Assembly (NCBI RefSeq): GCF_964355755.1
Contig: NC_092674.1
Span: forward strand, 18,672,501-18,736,500
DNA length: 64,000 nucleotides
From: Antedon mediterranea
Lineage: Eukaryota; Echinodermata; Crinoidea; Comatulida; Antedonidae
Direction: 5' to 3'
Shown here: positions 59,441 through 64,000 of the stretch, one piece after another
Layout: every line of letters starts with the position of its first letter
Position numbering within the stretch: position 1 is the first letter of the stretch
Notes under the pieces: model-generated
Told to the model about the DNA's origin: nothing
Databases searched by the model: none
What the model saw: only the letters and a program-made list of their open reading frames with translations
Position numbers and translations under genes: made by a program

Positions 59441-61389
59441 AGTTTATGTCATGTTAATTTCTTCGGTTAAAAGATGTAATCAATAATTGTGGAAATTAGT
59501 TGTAGTCATAATGGTTGACCCCCTTATATAATGGACGATGACAAGACTTGGGTTGCATGAACTTGGTATGAACCTATAATTAGATAAACAGCTCAATAGG
59601 TACATATTAAAAATCACTGTTTGGTTGCAAAATTTGCACTAATAGATTCATGTGGCTGTAGATTAATGAGGTTCGTTGTAAAAAGAAGGTTCGCCCAAAC
59701 CATGAAAAAAAACGCCTGGCTATGGGTTTCACCGGGAGGGTTATAGAAAGTTACAAATACAAATTTCAGATATTGTACACGTAGAAATTAGTGCCACTCT
59801 CAGTCTCAGATAGAAAAATTGTTTTTTTATGTATCCCAAATGATTATACAGTTTAATTTTATATGAAAACAACCTCAATTCTAAAAATGTTTATGGAACA
59901 CGGATATTTTTTTCGTCTTTAAATGGTTAAAAATGTGAAAAATAAGTCGATTTTGATAATTATTTTGACATGGTCATCATCTGGACTGTCAGAGGTATCT
60001 AGCTGAGCATCATTGTCACATTTGAAAACTATAGTCTAGTATAGCGCCCTCTCTAGAGTGGTAGGTATAGGAGGACCTTAAATATTTCAAGGTATTGTTG
60101 CGGCGGCAAAATTTGCATATCGCTTGCCCGCGCGCTGAGGCGAAGCGTCGTTAGCGTGGTTTGCGAAGAGTGGCACTCAATCTCTCGACATCATTGCGTT
60201 GAGTCATAAATTCCCACAGCCAATTGTGCGTGGGACATCTAGGAGTGATTGTTTAGAGCTTATTTATCGTGGGGCGCAGTGTGCATTGGTCGCACCTCTA
60301 ACTGTATAAGCCTGACCTTTTATAAGAATTGGTAGAACCATGATGCTCATACCCGGGTGCTCATATTACTGTAGTTCAGTTATAAACCGACGGACTGGGG
60401 TGAGCGCAGTATGGCGTATTGAAACTCCTGACAAGGCTCACAGCTGAACGTGCATGGAATTCGTCGTCTCCTATGATGCTAGTCTAAGCAGCCTTTGGCA
60501 GTGGACATTGTGAGTATATAAGTTATATCTAATAGTCGCTTGATAAAAATGTATGTTTCTTATGATAATTGAAGTTCACTATAGAATTTGTTAGATTCTG
60601 GTAGTTGAACCAAAAATATAGGCCCTACCCGGAAAAAATGGTACAAAGCAAATTTTTACATCATTAGAAGCGCAATTTTATGGAGAACAACATATCCAAA
60701 ATCGACAAAAATCCAGTTTGGGGAAAACATTTTAGATACGTTTTTCTACTAGTACTGCCTCCTCTACGGGCCTAGAAATTAACACAGGGACCTGAAATGC
60801 ATTGCCAGGCCTATCTAGCACATTCCGTGACTAGGCCTAGAGTATCAAGTAGCTTAGTTTTACTCAAATTATTTACTATTGTACATTGCCTAAAATATCT
60901 ACAAATATTAATAAAATGATTATTTGTTTACCAATCTTCAAACCTTTTTGTGTTCAGGTTTGTAGTTATAGCCTACTTACAAAGTTAAATAAGAAATCTG
61001 ATGTACCACACAATCATCACACACAGTGTGAATCTGTGTTAACCTAAGGGCATTGCCTAGCTAGGGGGTTCTAGGACACCTTTTAGGGAATAAGTAATTC
61101 GGTCTTTACTTACCCTATTTAGAATACGGTAATGGAGTATTGTAGCAGTCAAACGATGTCCAAAAAGCTGGAAGTATCCTAGGCTCGAAGTAAATAAACT
61201 ATACGGAGTGCAGGGAACATTTTCGCCAGTGTAGCGTAGCAAAAAGCTATACAAAACAACCTTATTGCTACACATTTTGGAAATTGTGTAGCAAAAAATA
61301 CAATACAAAACTATGTTTCTCGACTTAAAAATCAGTTTGATTAGCAATATTGCTAAACAAAATTTTTAAATGAAAATTTTCCCTGGGAG
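59441..61389. other. Intergenic; one GC-richer patch at 60110-60520
   Basis: No protein-like frame was found. At 60110-60520 CG words are frequent (CCCGCGCGCTGAGGCGAAGC) and the patch ends in a good donor-like GGACATT|GTGAGTAT on the + strand at about 60510. It could be a first exon of a gene lying beyond the window, or chance. Confidence 0.2.
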
Positions 61390-61774
61390 TGTAGAAACCA
61401 CATATCCACACGAAGCGCGTACGTACGTGCGCAGTGTAAGGTTAGGCTAGGCTAGTTCAGGACAATAATATAATACAACGGTACAATAATTGAAAGACGA
61501 TAACATACAGTAACACGTAGTAAAATATGTAAAGTTAAAACGCTAAATATCAAAATGTAATAGTGCTAATAATTAGGACAACTAATTATTATCGTAAAAC
61601 TTGTATTAAAACTCGCAATGGTTTGCTCATAAAAAATGTCTATGTCTTCTCGTTGAAAACTTGACGCAGAGAGAGAGATCGCTCGTTGCGCGTTCGCTAT
61701 ATATTTACAACAGCAATTTGCATAACTTTACGCGTTGAGCGCACACACGCAAATATGTGTGTGAAGTTCCTACA
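61390..61774 (-). mobile_element. LTR of a Ty3/gypsy element
   Basis: On the - strand it begins TGTAGGAACTTCACAC and ends GGTTTCTACA, a TG...CA pair with TGTAG/CTACA inverted tips, 385 bp. A purine-rich GAGCTAGGGGGAGCTA lies directly before it, as expected for the polypurine tract that primes plus-strand synthesis. Only this one LTR is in the window. Confidence 0.7.
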
Positions 61775-62835
61775 TAGCTCCCCCTAGCTCTTTGCCGCTA
61801 GGTGAGAGCGATAGAAAAAAAATAAGTTCATAAAGTTAGTAAAAAGTATTCAGGTACAGTCATGCTCATTGAATTTTTGGGCCAATGTACGTGTCGTCCG
61901 GAGCGAGTTTGGCGGGGTGGCGACGGTGCGATTGCAATGTGCGTCTCTGTCGTATGATGTTGCTGCCTGACTAGGTCCGTAGAATTAGTTTGATCCGTAT
62001 CTAAGTAAGCCGGTTTCAGTCTATCGAGACTTACTGTGTCCTGTTTTCCTGCGAGTTGTACAACGAAAAATTTGTCGCTCCTGCTAACAACTTTAAACTG
62101 GCCATTGTAAGGGCACTGTAGAGGCTTGCGGACTTTATCACAGCGAATGAAAACGTGTGTACACTTAGCTAAATCTGTATGTGCGTCTACCTTACGAGAA
62201 TTGTGTTACGTCGGTGTTGGACGTATGTTTTGCATAATGCGCTGCAGTCGATGAATATAGTTACTAGGGTCCAAATCAGCATTAGTGGGAGAAGGCGTAA
62301 CAAACTGCCCTGGCAAACGTAACGTGGTGCCGAAAACTAATTCTGCTGACGATAGCCCCAAGTCTTCCTTGACCACCGTTCGAAGACCAAGAAGTACTAG
62401 CGGTAAAGCATCTGACCATAGCTGAGGATCGTCGAGGGCTTTAAGCGAACATTTGAGTTGGCGATGGAACCTTTCTACTAATCCATTTGCTATTGGGTGG
62501 TATGATGTAGTGTGTATGCGTTTCGTACCCAGTAAGTTCACTAGCGCATTAAACAGCGATGATTCAAACTGGCTGCCACGATCGGTAGTAATGGTCGATG
62601 GTGCCCCAAACATGGACACCCATTTACAAACGAAAGCTTTAGCGACGGTTGCTGCCGAAATATCGGGAATCGGTATGGCTTCTGCCCATCTCGTAAAACG
62701 GTCAATGCATGTCAATAGGTAGCTGTTGCCATCAGACGGTGGAAGCGGACCAACAAGGTCGATGTGGACATGATCGAAACGCGCGTCTGGTGTGGCAAAA
62801 GTTCCCAACGGTGTAATAGTGTGTCGCCCAGTTAC
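61775..62835 (-). pseudogene. Ty3/gypsy integrase, 3' part of pol, truncated
   Basis: From 62835 downward the frame shows the integrase core: HIDLVGPLPPS (first Asp), TTDRGSQFES (second Asp), 35 residues on ANGLVERFHRQLK (Glu), giving D,D-35-E. After an in-frame TAA at about 62206 the same frame continues with CPYNGQFKVVSRSDKFFVVQ and VSLDRLKPAY, the C-terminal DNA-binding part, then a basic tail (RSGRHVHWPK) near 61870. Gag, protease, reverse transcriptase and the other LTR are missing; the sequence stops resembling pol at about 62840. Integrase joins element DNA to the host genome; this copy is defective. Confidence 0.85.
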
Positions 62836-63104
62836 GTACGTCTCGATTCATGCTAGGCCAAACGTATCAAGTACTCACTAACTCACATTGACTGGACAGT
62901 TCCTACGTGCTAGGCGGTTTCGACCTGCCTTGATCCACCTGTTTATGCTAGTCACACCTAGACCCAGGCATATCGACACAGAATTGGAACTAAGCACTTG
63001 ATGTTGGACCCTAGCTTTTAATATTCCTGCATTGCTGTTATTTACAAGCCTGTGGTAGGCCTACGACACTGACTTTTATTCGTTTTTGGAAAAACGACTA
63101 CTCA
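62836..63104 (+). other. Probable 5' untranslated region of the following LINE
   Basis: The sequence separates the gypsy break from the LINE ATG at 63105. It has no frame and does not resemble the gypsy pol expected there, so it probably arrived with the LINE. Confidence 0.35.
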
Positions 63105-64000
63105 ATGGCTACGCCAGCTACCACGAAACATACCATGCATACCACGCATTCTATTGTGTTGCGTCTGGGTTTGTTCTTTATTTTCATCATGTGCAATATT
63201 ACTGAGCATATTCGGAGTTGTGATCATCAAATTCATTCCGGTGGTGATCAGTTTGTGCGTTCGTGTTTTGATCAATGCGATGTGGTCTTTTATTCGCGAG
63301 ACCATGATGTGTCGGTAACTGCCGGCTGGGCTGATCTTTATATTATTTCAACCAGTCGTTCCAACCACGGTGGATCAACGTTCGTGTTACCCAGGCGGAA
63401 TAAATACAGTTCTCCCCGTTTATACTACGACAATTCTGTGGCAACATTTACTATGCTGTTGTTAAGCGGCGATGTGGAGCCTAATCCAGGACCAACTAAT
63501 TCGTTTGATCAATCGGAACATCATCTCAACGTGTACTACCAGAATGTTCGCAGCCTAAAGAATAAGGTAACCTGTTACAAAACTGAACTTGTTAGTCATC
63601 TATTAGCTAACAAATTCCAAATAGTGGGCTTATGCGAAACCTGGTTAAATGACACTATACTAGATGCCGAACTGGCAGTTCCTGGATTTCATTTACATAG
63701 AAGGGACCGAGACGATGGAAGAAGAGGAGGTGGTGTCTTGCTCCTTGTGTCTGATAATTTTCAATCCAAGAGACTTGACATCGTGAACTGTCACAACTTA
63801 GAAGCAATTTTTGTGGAAATTCAAGCCTCTCGAAGAAAGAAACTAATTGTTGGCGTTATCTACCGTCCACCTGACAAGGACTCTCGCTACACCGAACTTA
63901 TGAGCTCGGCAATCGAACAGATATCTAGCCAAAAACCTGATGCTGATTTTCTTGTGTTCGGTGATTTTAACTTTACTAATATTTTATGGACTCGATTTCC
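63105..64000 (+). CDS. LINE protein: signal-like segment, 2A peptide, AP endonuclease (partial)
   Basis: The frame opens at ATG 63105 and stays open for all 896 bases to the window edge, so it is incomplete at the 3' side. Residues 17-34 are hydrophobic (IVLRLGLFFIFIMCNI), like a signal peptide or membrane anchor. Residues 118-130 read LLLSGDVEPNPGP, a 2A ribosome-skipping sequence. The AP endonuclease of CR1-type LINEs then begins: YYQNVRSLKNK, GLCETWLND, GGGVLLLVSDNF, GVIYRPP, VFGDFNF. Without 2A the long leader would be fused to the enzyme. Sea urchin LINEs with N-terminal 2A peptides are described, and some of those leaders act as exported signal sequences when skipping fails. No stop or shift is seen, so the element may be young. 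Confidence 0.85.
   Translation, partial: MATPATTKHTMHTTHSIVLRLGLFFIFIMCNITEHIRSCDHQIHSGGDQFVRSCFDQCDVVFYSRDHDVSVTAGWADLYIISTSRSNHGGSTFVLPRRNKYSSPRLYYDNSVATFTMLLLSGDVEPNPGPTNSFDQSEHHLNVYYQNVRSLKNKVTCYKTELVSHLLANKFQIVGLCETWLNDTILDAELAVPGFHLHRRDRDDGRRGGGVLLLVSDNFQSKRLDIVNCHNLEAIFVEIQASRRKKLIVGVIYRPPDKDSRYTELMSSAIEQISSQKPDADFLVFGDFNFTNILWTRF
63453..63494 (+). other. 2A ribosome-skipping site
   Basis: Codons for MLLLSGDVEPNPG|P; the break falls between the Gly and Pro codons (63489-63491 and 63492-63494). D-V-E-x-N-P-G-P is the conserved core. A run of leucines before it is usual for the LINE versions. Confidence 0.85.

Overview
The window is nuclear DNA from a metazoan, most likely an echinoderm or a close deuterostome relative. 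The reasons are AT-rich DNA, small exons with GT-AG introns, very many TAGGCCTA palindromes, CR1-type LINEs including one with a 2A peptide (known from sea urchin LINEs), Penelope, gypsy and many MITE remnants. No bacterial-style operon, rRNA operon, intact tRNA or CRISPR array was seen. All exon models were derived by hand from reading frame, splice signals and family resemblance.

Two multi-exon host genes lie tail to tail. On the + strand (6055-14989), ten exons encode a 416-aa leucine-rich-repeat protein with lysine-rich ends. On the - strand (45271 down to 16019), sixteen or seventeen exons encode a 1,011-aa RFX transcription factor (972 aa if a duplicated exon counts once). It has a clear winged-helix DNA-binding domain and the extended C-terminal regions of the RFX4/6/8 type. 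Every coding exon joins in frame and the total is divisible by three. The stop codons are about 1 kb apart.

The RFX introns carry much of the repeat load: an 18-bp minisatellite of 264 copies (37339-42090), a 33-bp palindromic minisatellite (26383-26822), a decayed CR1 LINE with nested insertions (21040-23945), SINEs and several MITEs. An exact 336-bp tandem duplication doubles one phase-0 coding exon. In the LRR gene an 890-bp foldback transposon sits on the exon 9 splice donor, and its 8-bp target-site duplication copied that donor.

From 45.3 kb to the end the sequence is almost all mobile DNA: a GTCT-repeat MITE, a 71-bp minisatellite, a SINE joining a 5S rRNA-like and a tRNA-like promoter, a Penelope-like relic with inverted arms and a hammerhead-like motif, a TAGGCCTA-rich island, two LINEs end to end (one with a perfect 202-bp palindrome at its YADD motif, one nearly intact), the 3' end of a gypsy element with its LTR, and the open 5' end of a LINE whose first protein carries a 2A ribosome-skipping peptide after a signal-like hydrophobic segment.
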